A stretch of DNA of 64,000 nucleotides from Symsagittifera roscoffensis. Lineage: Eukaryota; Xenacoelomorpha; Acoela; Convolutidae. The notes beneath the pieces were generated by a model. That model was given only the letters and a program-made list of their open reading frames with translations. It made no database searches and had not been told where the DNA came from. A program made the translations under genes and the position numbers. Of the stretch, positions 21,700-30,826 are shown piece after piece (position 1 is the stretch's first letter; every line of letters begins with the position of its first letter). The stretch covers positions 49,121,892-49,185,891 of the forward strand of contig NC_087069.1 of NCBI RefSeq assembly GCF_963678635.1. The letters run 5' to 3'.

Positions 21700-24600
21700 A
21701 TGGCAGCATATGGAGAAAGAGGAGTACTAGACCGCCCGAACATGAGAGTGATGAGGTGGAGAAACGGGGCTCTCTCAGGGAGTGACTTGGCGAATGAGCC
21801 TGGGTTGGGAAGTTCTAGGACTTACCAACCAGGTGAGATGCCAATGCCATCTAAGCCTAAAACTGGGCTGACGAGAATGCATAGGGAGATGAACAGCGAG
21901 GCGACCTCGTCTGGTTCACCACTGAGAGCAGCTGTGCCACCAAAAAGGGCGAAAGTAACGCAGAAGGTTCAGACGAACCAAACCATGCAAGATCTGGACG
22001 AGATGAACGATCATCTGAAAAGAACGGAGAAGGAGTTAGACGATATGACGAAGACCATGCTGGCGATGGAGGAAGACCGGGACGTGTGGAGAAAGTTGTT
22101 TGAAGACTGCAACAAAAAGCAAGGTCAAGAGATCGAACGCTTAAGGCAGGAGTACAAAGAGCGATCGAAGCAGGCGGCGTTGACAACAGCCGTGGAGAAA
22201 GTAATACCTGCAAGGGATGTTCCTCGTGGGCAGTCCCCGATGGAGCTCTTGACACCTCGGGAAATGAGTCAAACAACGGAGACACGGCTTCCAGCAGAGA
22301 CGAATCGAGTAACAATCCCGGATCCTAGTGACACCTTGGGTGATCCCGTCGTAGAACAGACAGTGAGGAGACTGATAGAGACAGCTGGACGATTGGTCGC
22401 TAACAAGAATGCACCAGGTTCCGGGGTGACTGCACCCTATGGAACGATTGACGATACGGGCAGAGTACAACTCTCCCAGACAGTAATCAGACAAGGGATA
22501 AGTGACGTGACGCCACTCAGGGGGAGTTCGAAAATCACAGAGAGAAAAGTAAGGAAGATGCCAGCGAAGAAAGTATCTCGCGTAATAGACGTGCAGAAGA
22601 ATAATCAATTGAAGTATAGTTTCACGGGAGTTCCGGAGACAGATCCGAGAGCCTGCTTCAATCGAGCTACCTGGAGCCCGGCTGTGAACCTGCAGCAACC
22701 ACCACTCGGGACATCACACCTGATATTGGGAGACAGCTTAGTCCGAGTGCCAACGAATTTGAGGACCTCATGGGTCACCACGGTGATGGCCTTTGGAGGC
22801 GCGACAATTGCCCAATTATACCGGATGGTGGAGCTGATGAATCCCGGGAGGATACCCAGTGTGATGATATTAGTTGGGACGAATGATATCTCCAGAGGAT
22901 CAGACGAGCAGGAAGCACTGTGGGAATCAATGATGGTGTGTTTGTTCACCACTCTCTGGCAGAAGTTCAGTTGCGCGGTACTGACCGTTTGCACGGTGCC
23001 AATGAACGCAAGAAACCTGACAGCATCAAGAAGAAGGCACAACGAGGGAGTCATGAGATGGAACAACATCTTAAGAAACCTAGCAAATCGAAATGCCGGA
23101 AGAATGATCCTTATGGACATTGAACACGAATTGAGAGCCATGGAGCAAGCCAGACTGACTTCGGATGGCATCCACTTTGACACAATCGAGGGACAAGCTT
23201 GGTTGAATCGAGTCTTCCAAGAACGGTTGGATGAGTTGGAAGCAGAACTCTCTGACACAGGAGTACTGAAGGGAGAGGGAACGGTGAATGATACGGTGAT
23301 CACTACTTTTGTGCCTCCTAACCTGGAAACGCGTTTGGGTACAGTCCCAGCCGCAATAAATTACCGGCAACAAAGCTCCAGCGAACCAGGTCGAAGAACA
23401 GACGTGCAGGATCGGTTGGGAGAAGCACCGACGAGGAGGACAATTCATCCTAGGAGAAGGATAGGACCCGTCAACCAACCAAACGAAGGAGTAGCAGGCA
23501 CGTCCAGATCAGACACTAGATCGGAGACAACGAGTAGCAGTCGAGAGGAGAAACCGAACAGAGGCTCATTGTTATGGTCGAGACCCATGCCGTCTCCCTG
23601 GCACATATACAAAGAAGAACTGATGAAGCTGGACCTGCAGAAAGTAAGCTTCATCGAAGATGCAAGGAGGATGCTAAATGGAGCGACGCTATCCGTCAGC
23701 AGATTATACTCAATAACCGGCGTAGACTGGTTGATAGCCGCTAGCATAAATTTCAGCTCCACGACAGCCTTAAGATTTGCTGACTTGGAGGGACTGCCCT
23801 CCAATAACACAATGGGACCTGTGAATGCAAGACCGTTGCAGGATGTCAGATTGAACCATGAGGAGAGGAATCGGGAGGAAAGGCCAGGAAGATTCCTGAC
23901 GGCGCGAGCGCCAATTGGACAACACGTGAAGATATTCAGGCAACTGACGACACCACCTAGTCATGTGAAGGAGAGAGTATACCCAAAACAAGTGAACCAA
24001 GATGGTGATGCCCGGAGATATGGCGGATTGACAGCAATAAAGAAAGATGAGAGCATCTTCGCCGCCTACGACAAAGCAGAAATGAGAAAGGCCAAGATCA
24101 TGGTAGTAGCGAATTCAGAGTTCGTGTACACCTCTAAGTCTTTGTTTTGGCCGGACGTCATAATGCTGGCCGCAGTTGACCTAGACCTATTGCAATCAGT
24201 GTCATTGGCTATAGGGGTACAAAGACAGACAGAAATGAACCCGATAACGATTGTGTTTGCTGGTATCAATGACCATCTACATAGTAGAGGTTTTCTGAGC
24301 AGGCTCAGAGATCCTGCAACGGCAGAAAACGCAAAATGGCCAGCGATAAAAGACATCTTGGAGTCGATGGGTGAAGTGGTGGATGCGACAAAGGAGGGAT
24401 CATTCAATAAAGTGACGTTGAAAGTAGTATTTGCGTTGTCTCCGGGATATGCACATCTCCCGGATGGACTGAAATTTGTGTACGCGATGGTAGCCTTACT
24501 TTCGGAAGGAAAATATGATGTGATCATATCAGCCCCGAATCGCATGATTGAAGTGGAGAACCTGAGGCCACTCAAGGCTGAACTGCCTGCAGTGTGGTCA

Positions 24601-25071
24601 GATATCTCAAACGCGATGAGAGGATTTAAGGACCACGCGCTACACATGTTGGTGTTGGACGAGGTGCTGGCGTTGGAACTGTCCAACTTCAGTCGGCAAC
24701 TCAAATTAAAACCAGGAATAGATGACGACCATCGAGTGATTACGGCAATGTCCAACGACTTGTGGTTCCGAGCAATGGAAGTGGCGAGTGAAGGCACGAG
24801 AAGAAAGAATTCACTGGAGACCAGAGCTCAACTGGAGGCGATGGTTCTGAGAACCAAGCCGGAAGCAAACCAGTGGCTGCACCTGAATCCGAGAGTAGCG
24901 GCATTGGGTGCTGATGCTTTTCAGCAAGGCCCAGTGATGATCACTAGGATACACGCCTACTTGCTGAAAGAAGTGAACCTGGCGGAAAATGCTGGAGAAA
25001 AGACCGCTGAGTTCGTGAACAGAATGTGTCAAGTTACTCTGGAAACCTTCTGGACCCAGGAAGTGAAATGA
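21700..25071 (+). CDS. Element B ORF2: SGNH/GDSL-type hydrolase-containing protein
   Basis: I start it at the ATG at 21,700, because the open frame upstream begins only with TTG. Approximate residues: coiled coil at 96-162; basic linker; SGNH hydrolase domain at ~335-520 with block I ILGDSLVR (near 341), a block II-like AFGGAT, block III LVGTNDIS (near 393) and block V SDGIHFD (near 490). These give Ser, Gly, Asn and Asp/His in the proper order. A second block at ~789-1,032 has FAGINDHLH and a D-D-D-H segment and may be a degenerate SGNH copy. It is conserved in element A at 1-1,250. SGNH domains usually act as esterases or lipases. Esterase domains occur in some LINE ORF1 proteins and in giant rotifer retroelements, so capture by a retroelement has precedent. 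The substrate is unknown. Confidence 0.8.
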   Translation: MAAYGERGVLDRPNMRVMRWRNGALSGSDLANEPGLGSSRTYQPGEMPMPSKPKTGLTRMHREMNSEATSSGSPLRAAVPPKRAKVTQKVQTNQTMQDLDEMNDHLKRTEKELDDMTKTMLAMEEDRDVWRKLFEDCNKKQGQEIERLRQEYKERSKQAALTTAVEKVIPARDVPRGQSPMELLTPREMSQTTETRLPAETNRVTIPDPSDTLGDPVVEQTVRRLIETAGRLVANKNAPGSGVTAPYGTIDDTGRVQLSQTVIRQGISDVTPLRGSSKITERKVRKMPAKKVSRVIDVQKNNQLKYSFTGVPETDPRACFNRATWSPAVNLQQPPLGTSHLILGDSLVRVPTNLRTSWVTTVMAFGGATIAQLYRMVELMNPGRIPSVMILVGTNDISRGSDEQEALWESMMVCLFTTLWQKFSCAVLTVCTVPMNARNLTASRRRHNEGVMRWNNILRNLANRNAGRMILMDIEHELRAMEQARLTSDGIHFDTIEGQAWLNRVFQERLDELEAELSDTGVLKGEGTVNDTVITTFVPPNLETRLGTVPAAINYRQQSSSEPGRRTDVQDRLGEAPTRRTIHPRRRIGPVNQPNEGVAGTSRSDTRSETTSSSREEKPNRGSLLWSRPMPSPWHIYKEELMKLDLQKVSFIEDARRMLNGATLSVSRLYSITGVDWLIAASINFSSTTALRFADLEGLPSNNTMGPVNARPLQDVRLNHEERNREERPGRFLTARAPIGQHVKIFRQLTTPPSHVKERVYPKQVNQDGDARRYGGLTAIKKDESIFAAYDKAEMRKAKIMVVANSEFVYTSKSLFWPDVIMLAAVDLDLLQSVSLAIGVQRQTEMNPITIVFAGINDHLHSRGFLSRLRDPATAENAKWPAIKDILESMGEVVDATKEGSFNKVTLKVVFALSPGYAHLPDGLKFVYAMVALLSEGKYDVIISAPNRMIEVENLRPLKAELPAVWSDISNAMRGFKDHALHMLVLDEVLALELSNFSRQLKLKPGIDDDHRVITAMSNDLWFRAMEVASEGTRRKNSLETRAQLEAMVLRTKPEANQWLHLNPRVAALGADAFQQGPVMITRIHAYLLKEVNLAENAGEKTAEFVNRMCQVTLETFWTQEVK

Positions 25072-25098
25072 CAGGAGGGATTTGAAAGGACAGACAGC

Positions 25099-27906
25099 AT
25101 GCTAGAAGGGTTGGGAGCCGGATGGACCGCGTCCTTCTTGGCAAAAGTATACCCGAAAGTCTCGCACTATTTGATAAAGGAATTCCTCCAAGCAGTAGTG
25201 AAAGTATCGATAGTGGAATTAATAGCCTTGTTCGTGACATTTGGAGCGGAGAATTTCGTGAAAGGACCGGCGATACTGCTTACGGATGGAATACAGAACC
25301 TGAGACTAGATGGACTTCTGACATTGATCGCAATAACCCACGGAAACTTGGCAGGACTAATGAAACTGACACGTTGTCCAGAGCAGATTAAAGAGAAAGT
25401 GAGGAATCTGGATATGCAGAAATCCACGGACTCGTGGAACAAAATAAGAGACCTGAGACACACTCTGATCCAGTATCTTTTGCAGCAAAATCGCTTTGGA
25501 ACAGGAGAAGACGAGACAATTGAAAAGGAAGAAGATGTTAGACGACATGTTGGAGGCATGCCGCTATTAACAGATTTGAGCTTAGCTATGAGGACTGATC
25601 CCTTGGCGCTGATCAGAGGAGTCACGGAGTTCGTGACAGTGATCTACGGACCAGCAGTCACCTTTGCGTTCCCTGACGTTAAAGTGGAAGCATATAGGAG
25701 GTCGGTGCTGCACCTGAACCTCATATCGGCAGTGGACGGTAGTGCACTGAACTGGTGTGAGCAGCAGGCACTGCGGGAGCTCATGAGTGAAGATCTGTTG
25801 TTTGCGAAAATAGCGGAGCCGGAAATGACAGTCATCAATTTTGACGATCACTTCTGCGACCGCATGGGAGAAGTAGAAAGAGGACACATCGAGGTGTTTC
25901 CAAAGCTTTGGAATCTGAGGCCCTATGACAAAACGAATGGTGAAATAACCAGAGTGCCTCGTCTCACAGCAGCATATCACAAGGTGAGAGAAGAGACGAA
26001 GGACTGGGGCGATTACAAGAAGCTACCGGAAGCAATCCCTGAATTCCCTCTGGTAAGAAGGATGTTGCTCGGAGCAGTCTCCGTAGTACAAACTCCTAGG
26101 TTGAGAGCATTCGAAACCAATGAAAGGAGAGTGGGGAATTTCTCGGCGACGATGGATACATACTTCGTGGGGAGAAATGCCGCCGTGTTACAGTACACAC
26201 GATTTGCGTACACGGATCAAGCAACGAGAAGGCGAATAAGCAACGCTGCTACTCCCAAGCCTGGAAGATTTGATGAGGAGTGGGAGGCACTAGGCTTAGC
26301 TCCAATGAGGATGAGAGGCAGGACTGAATTGCCTGAAGCCTCAGTGATCCTGACCAGTGTGAGAAAAGAGATGAAGGTTGCGGGAGTATTGCAGACGAGA
26401 ATCTTCCTAGCACCCTTTGGCTGCGAAGAAATCAAAGTGGTCCATGGAGAAGAGGAAGATAAGTCGGCCGGTACATTGCTCATACCGAGATTCCAGGAAG
26501 AAGCCGACAAAGGTGAACAAGGACCATCGGGCTCGAATAGAGACAAGTCAGAAGGAGATGACGGACAGGGGAGAAGCCGTCAGACTGAAGAACCCATGCA
26601 ACAAGATCAAGCTGGTGGGGAAGACGACAGAGCATCGATAGAAGGAACCTCCAGCCTGGATTTCAACATCTTCAGTGATCTTGAAAACAATGCGGATACG
26701 TTGGAAACGACTGAGCTGGACGAAGGCACCTCGACACTGGAGCCTCCGTCAGCCTTTATGGAAATGAAACGGAATTTGCCGGAGAGCTGCTCTCCTGGCA
26801 ATTCAAGAAATAACGATCAGAGAATTCTCATGGAATCACCTCGGAGGAGAAGAATAGAGGCCTCAGCCAGAGTACCTTTCTTGGGAACGCTGCCCGAAGA
26901 AGAATGGGAAGTACATCACCGAGACCACGAGAGTAGGACGGGATGTAAGCTGGACAGAGTGGCGTTCATGGAAGAAGTCTGGACTGTGATTCAGAGCTAT
27001 GGGACCCAGTCCATTCTCAAAACAGGTCTCAATCAACCCTTAATGAGGGAAGTACTTGACAAACTCGATGAGTGTGAAGGGAGATTGAGTGAATTATTGA
27101 TCGACTCAGCCACTGATGAGAGTGAAGCGAATTCTCCCATCAAGATGACACCGCAGGACAATGAAGGAGAGGTGGTGTATCTGTCAAGAACCAGGAGAGG
27201 GACGATACGATCGAAAATGGTGATTGATAAAATCAACGCGATGAAAATGAAGTTAGGTAGCAGAGTGATACCGAGGAGGATTGGAAAGACGAAAGTAGAT
27301 TCGGAAATATCGATGAAAGCTGGCAACTCATCGAAAAGAAAACGAGTCGAGGAAGTCATGGATTTGGGGCAAGGTGATTATCAATTGTCTGGCACAGATA
27401 GAATATTAACTGATATAGCGATGGTGCCACCCATTCTCATGGCGGGAATAAAGTCAACTGGCTATAAATCCAAAAGGAGTGACCGCACTCTGACTGGAGC
27501 GACTTTAGAAATGGAAATACTCAGTCAATGTGGAGAGAGTAAAATGAGGGATTTCAAGCCATCTCCCATGAATCATGGAAAGGGAAGTGTTGCCGGACAA
27601 CTAACACCAGTGGAGTACAACAGACTAACAGTGTCTGAAACAGTGTCGATAGATGAACCCACCGGTGGATACAAGGAAATGTTGGAATACCGAAACTCGG
27701 CTAGAGGGCATGTAATGGCCCTGGAAGAAGAAAAAGCCATGGAGGGTTATCTAGAAGCAATGTTGCAAGGCACCACCCTCAAGCAGAAGGCGTACGGAAC
27801 TTTGGCGTCGTCTGACGTACAGGCGGAAACAATCGAGCAGTTGGTGAGCCTTCCATGGAAAGCAGTAGTTTTGAGGTATTTCGAAGAAGAAATGAAGACT
27901 CACTAA
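25099..27906 (+). CDS. Element B ORF3: large protein of unknown family
   Basis: A 935-codon frame begins at an ATG 28 bp after the ORF2 stop, so translation from the same mRNA by reinitiation is possible. I recognise no domain. The N-terminal ~400 residues look globular, with a hydrophobic stretch near 35-50 and segments shared with element A (GGMPLL, YGPAVTFAFPD, ALNWC, PEFPLVRRM). The region ~430-800 is charged, low-complexity and rich in Glu, Ser and Lys. The C-terminal ~100 residues are helical. In element A the equivalent frame continues into ORF4 sequence. The stop at 27,904-27,906 in B therefore probably marks a deletion of ~450 bp rather than the ancestral end. Confidence 0.75.
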   Translation: MLEGLGAGWTASFLAKVYPKVSHYLIKEFLQAVVKVSIVELIALFVTFGAENFVKGPAILLTDGIQNLRLDGLLTLIAITHGNLAGLMKLTRCPEQIKEKVRNLDMQKSTDSWNKIRDLRHTLIQYLLQQNRFGTGEDETIEKEEDVRRHVGGMPLLTDLSLAMRTDPLALIRGVTEFVTVIYGPAVTFAFPDVKVEAYRRSVLHLNLISAVDGSALNWCEQQALRELMSEDLLFAKIAEPEMTVINFDDHFCDRMGEVERGHIEVFPKLWNLRPYDKTNGEITRVPRLTAAYHKVREETKDWGDYKKLPEAIPEFPLVRRMLLGAVSVVQTPRLRAFETNERRVGNFSATMDTYFVGRNAAVLQYTRFAYTDQATRRRISNAATPKPGRFDEEWEALGLAPMRMRGRTELPEASVILTSVRKEMKVAGVLQTRIFLAPFGCEEIKVVHGEEEDKSAGTLLIPRFQEEADKGEQGPSGSNRDKSEGDDGQGRSRQTEEPMQQDQAGGEDDRASIEGTSSLDFNIFSDLENNADTLETTELDEGTSTLEPPSAFMEMKRNLPESCSPGNSRNNDQRILMESPRRRRIEASARVPFLGTLPEEEWEVHHRDHESRTGCKLDRVAFMEEVWTVIQSYGTQSILKTGLNQPLMREVLDKLDECEGRLSELLIDSATDESEANSPIKMTPQDNEGEVVYLSRTRRGTIRSKMVIDKINAMKMKLGSRVIPRRIGKTKVDSEISMKAGNSSKRKRVEEVMDLGQGDYQLSGTDRILTDIAMVPPILMAGIKSTGYKSKRSDRTLTGATLEMEILSQCGESKMRDFKPSPMNHGKGSVAGQLTPVEYNRLTVSETVSIDEPTGGYKEMLEYRNSARGHVMALEEEKAMEGYLEAMLQGTTLKQKAYGTLASSDVQAETIEQLVSLPWKAVVLRYFEEEMKTH

Positions 27907-27913
27907 AGAATCT

Positions 27914-30007
27914 ATGGGAGCATTGCCGAAATCCAGTGAATACTGTGGACCGATCAAGAAGAAGTCATATAGCTACGTATCTGGGATCATAGGGATAGCG
28001 TACAATCCTTTCCTGAGTGAAGACATACGTGATTGCTTCTTTGATTATGAGCAGGCGGTGTTACTAAGATTCTGGACGTCCAGAATTGTAACGATCAAGA
28101 GCGTTAACAATCCACAGGCCAAGTTGGGACTGGTCTTGGAAGAAGAGGTGACTGCACCTTCGGTACCAAAATCCGACAGGAGAGTGGAGTTTGGGTTGGG
28201 ATTCTCAGACGAATTACTGAGAACGAGCTTGATGGCAGTGTGGGAATTGATGAAGCCATCATGGTGTCCTAGTCCCAACGCTGACTCAATATTACGTGCG
28301 ACACAAGACGTACAGAGGGAACTGAGTGCAGACTGTAACCTGCGTGACCTTAACATCATATATAATGTGATGATAACAGCCTCTAAATGCAACGGAGAAG
28401 ATAAAGTGGAGTTGCCTGGCTGGGGACCAGAAGACTGGGTAAAACCTGGTAGCTGTCTGGCGGAAGTCTGTGGACTGGAGGGTCATGTTTGTGGAAGTTT
28501 AGACTGTGTGAAAACCCTGGAGAAACAACATAAGCAATTGACAGTATTGTTTGGAAATGTAGTGATGAAAGCAAGAACGGAAACGGAATTGATAGCAGAT
28601 TGCCATGGAGGAACTGATGTGAATCTAGTGACTGCACTAGGATTCTACAGCATGTTTGGTTCTTTAGAGTCACTATTGAATCTAGAACAGAAACATGAGA
28701 TGGTCACAGCCATCAGCGTAGAAGTATTCCCAGGAGTTCTGCAGACTGAGCAGAAATACATAGGAAAATGGAGGGAGGCGATTGAAACAGAAATGAACAT
28801 CAGACACAGCGAAACTTATTGTAGACCAGCAGGAGCACGATATTTGGTGGGTTCAACGTTGGCTCCAATGTGCAAGAGCAGATATCCTGTACATTTCGTA
28901 GCTGTGGACGTGAAGAGTACAAGAACGATTGTGGATCAAGCCTTTTCAGTGCCGAAGTGCGTGAGGTTGGCAAGAATGTCTGAAAAGTCTTACGAGTTAC
29001 TGTGTAAGATTTTCTCAGCAGTTCCAGAGAGAACCAAAGAAGAGTTGGAGTCAATATTGGGAAAGAGGTTCATGGGATATGTGAGCGGGAACTTCAGTGA
29101 CTTTGAAAAACAGAAGCAGAGAGGATCAACTGTCACAGATTACAATGCAGTAGATGAGAATGATGAAATCCACCGAGTGATGATGGAAGTGGAACCATTG
29201 CTGGAAGCTTCGGGAAAACGTAATTGGAGGAGCATCATGTTGACGCATGATGAGTTTCCTTGCCACTGCTTGTTGCAGACCTGGTGGTATCCCAAGCGTA
29301 GTAATCTGATGTTGATCTGGGACTCTGGAGAGCTGCTCTCCATGGGTTTACCAGATTCATCACAGCCCGTAACAATAGTGATAGTGGGAGTTATGATGGC
29401 GATACGATGGCTGGAAGCTCATGTGAGAGAAAACAATAGACAGGAGGCACCGACGAGAGAACAATTGCAGAAATTGGATTGTCTAAAAGATTTAGATCTT
29501 TTTGAGACAATGTGTAAAGTTCTGAATATTCCGATGGAAGTGAAGAAGATATGGGCGAGAAAACGATTGATGCCATGGTTCAGAGCTAACATGACTGCGT
29601 GGTTGTACGAGTATGCGAAAAAGCATATGTCGAAGCATGGCAGAGTGTACAGTGAATATCAGCTGGACATTGGGGCAGGAGCTTTCAAGCGAGCTTTCGT
29701 GACTCATCGGAATGCAGTGACCACCGCTGTGAAAAGAATTTCCAGAACGAGTGAGCGTAGTGGAAATGAGAAGGCAGAGATGCTGAAAGAAGATCTGGAG
29801 AGAAACGTGACGTTGTGTCTCCACAACAGCTTCTGTAGAAACAGAGAATCCAACGTGGATCCCCTACCTTGTTGTAAACAGAGGGTAGAAGAGCAGAAGT
29901 GTTGGAGGACGGCTTCCAACAGCGTCAGGATAGTCAACGACGTGCTACAAGACACGGAAACCGAAAGTGCGGAGTCAGCATCGCAGGAGGAGGAAATGGA
30001 ACATTGA
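27914..30007 (+). CDS. Element B ORF4: large Cys-containing protein of unknown family
   Basis: A 697-codon frame starts 8 bp after ORF3 in another frame. From residue ~13 it aligns with the second half of the fused A frame (YVSGIIGIAYNPF, PSWCP, AFSVPKCVRLARM, FPCHCLLQ...WYP, LHNSFCRNRES). Conserved Cys, Trp and His positions hint at a structured, perhaps metal-binding or disulfide-rich protein, but no family is recognised. There is no signal peptide or convincing membrane segment, which argues against an envelope protein. The ATG at 27,914 may be secondary, since the A copy suggests ORF3 and ORF4 were once one gene. AATAAA lies at 30,116-30,121. Confidence 0.7.
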   Translation: MGALPKSSEYCGPIKKKSYSYVSGIIGIAYNPFLSEDIRDCFFDYEQAVLLRFWTSRIVTIKSVNNPQAKLGLVLEEEVTAPSVPKSDRRVEFGLGFSDELLRTSLMAVWELMKPSWCPSPNADSILRATQDVQRELSADCNLRDLNIIYNVMITASKCNGEDKVELPGWGPEDWVKPGSCLAEVCGLEGHVCGSLDCVKTLEKQHKQLTVLFGNVVMKARTETELIADCHGGTDVNLVTALGFYSMFGSLESLLNLEQKHEMVTAISVEVFPGVLQTEQKYIGKWREAIETEMNIRHSETYCRPAGARYLVGSTLAPMCKSRYPVHFVAVDVKSTRTIVDQAFSVPKCVRLARMSEKSYELLCKIFSAVPERTKEELESILGKRFMGYVSGNFSDFEKQKQRGSTVTDYNAVDENDEIHRVMMEVEPLLEASGKRNWRSIMLTHDEFPCHCLLQTWWYPKRSNLMLIWDSGELLSMGLPDSSQPVTIVIVGVMMAIRWLEAHVRENNRQEAPTREQLQKLDCLKDLDLFETMCKVLNIPMEVKKIWARKRLMPWFRANMTAWLYEYAKKHMSKHGRVYSEYQLDIGAGAFKRAFVTHRNAVTTAVKRISRTSERSGNEKAEMLKEDLERNVTLCLHNSFCRNRESNVDPLPCCKQRVEEQKCWRTASNSVRIVNDVLQDTETESAESASQEEEMEH

Positions 30008-30359
30008 TGAATGGTCGAGAAAACAAGAGGCAACAAGAAAGAAAATTAGAAGAATTTAGAAGTTTTAGAACTTCTAAACGACGAAAAAGAAGAGAACAAA
30101 GAAATGATGAAGAAAAATAAAACTCAGAATTGTTTTATGTGTGTGAAAAACTCAAGTGAGAAACCAAGCAACCAAGTTGTAATTGAAAACTGAAACATTT
30201 TGTTGAGTTCTGAAATTGTTGCATTTATAAATTTGCATTTTGATTTTAGCAGAAGTGGCTTTAGAGACACTTATTATTTATTTAGAAAGGCTTAAGAAAA
30301 GAGTATATTTAAATATTCCAGCCTGCATGATTGTTTTTAATCACTTAGGAAAACTGATC

Positions 30360-30436
30360 ACTTTGTGGTGATATGAAGGACTTGAGTAACCTCTTGAAGA
30401 AGGAGGTTGGTGCATTGTTCTTTCTAACCACAAAGT
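30360..30436 (+). promoter_or_regulatory. Two-tier hairpin in the 3' UTR of element B
   Basis: ACTTTGTGGT pairs with ACCACAAAGT (10 bp). Inside it AACCTC pairs with GAGGTT. A nested stem of this length in an AT-rich UTR suggests a structured RNA, for example for export or stability. Confidence 0.5.
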
Positions 30437-30513
30437 TTCTTAGTTTTAATATTCAGGACAATAAACAAGCAAGATTTCCGAAGGGAAGGAGCATAGTAGG
30501 ATAATTTTAGCTT

Positions 30514-30544
30514 GTTGGTTGGCAGGACTGTCCTGCAAGCCAAC
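30514..30544 (+). promoter_or_regulatory. Long hairpin in the 3' UTR of element B
   Basis: GTTGGTT pairs with AGCCAAC and, after one mismatch, GCAGGA pairs with TCCTGC around a 3-base loop. That makes 13 of 14 positions paired. It may be a second RNA element or a bidirectional terminator-like fold. Confidence 0.5.
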
Positions 30545-30812
30545 ACCTTTTAAATCTAAGAGAAAAGAGTTTTAATCGGGACATAGACACTGGAAGTCAG
30601 AAAACATGTTTTATCTTAGGTTATATTCTCAATGTGCAGATTAATGAAAGAGTTTGAAGGCTATAGTGATGTAGTATGATGCCGCCATTTATATTCTGCA
30701 GTGAGTTGATATGACGTGGATAAAAGTAATTCCGTGCATTTTGTAAATTCTGTTCGATGGCACTGTAACCATTTTATGAACATTGCGCGATTCAATGAGG
30801 ACATTGACCGGA

Positions 30813-30826
30813 CTGTCCGGGGAGTA
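30813..30826 (+). promoter_or_regulatory. Element B polypurine tract region
   Basis: CTGTCCGGGGAGTA directly abuts the 3' LTR. The purine run GGGGAG is the likely plus-strand primer. The same core precedes the LTR of element A. Confidence 0.75.

Larger units (their letters stand above)
30008..30812 (+). other. Element B 3' untranslated region
   Basis: Non-coding, 805 bp, AT-rich apart from two hairpins listed separately. Its last ~30 bp (CAATGAGGACATTGA and following) are conserved with element A ahead of the polypurine tract. Confidence 0.6.
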
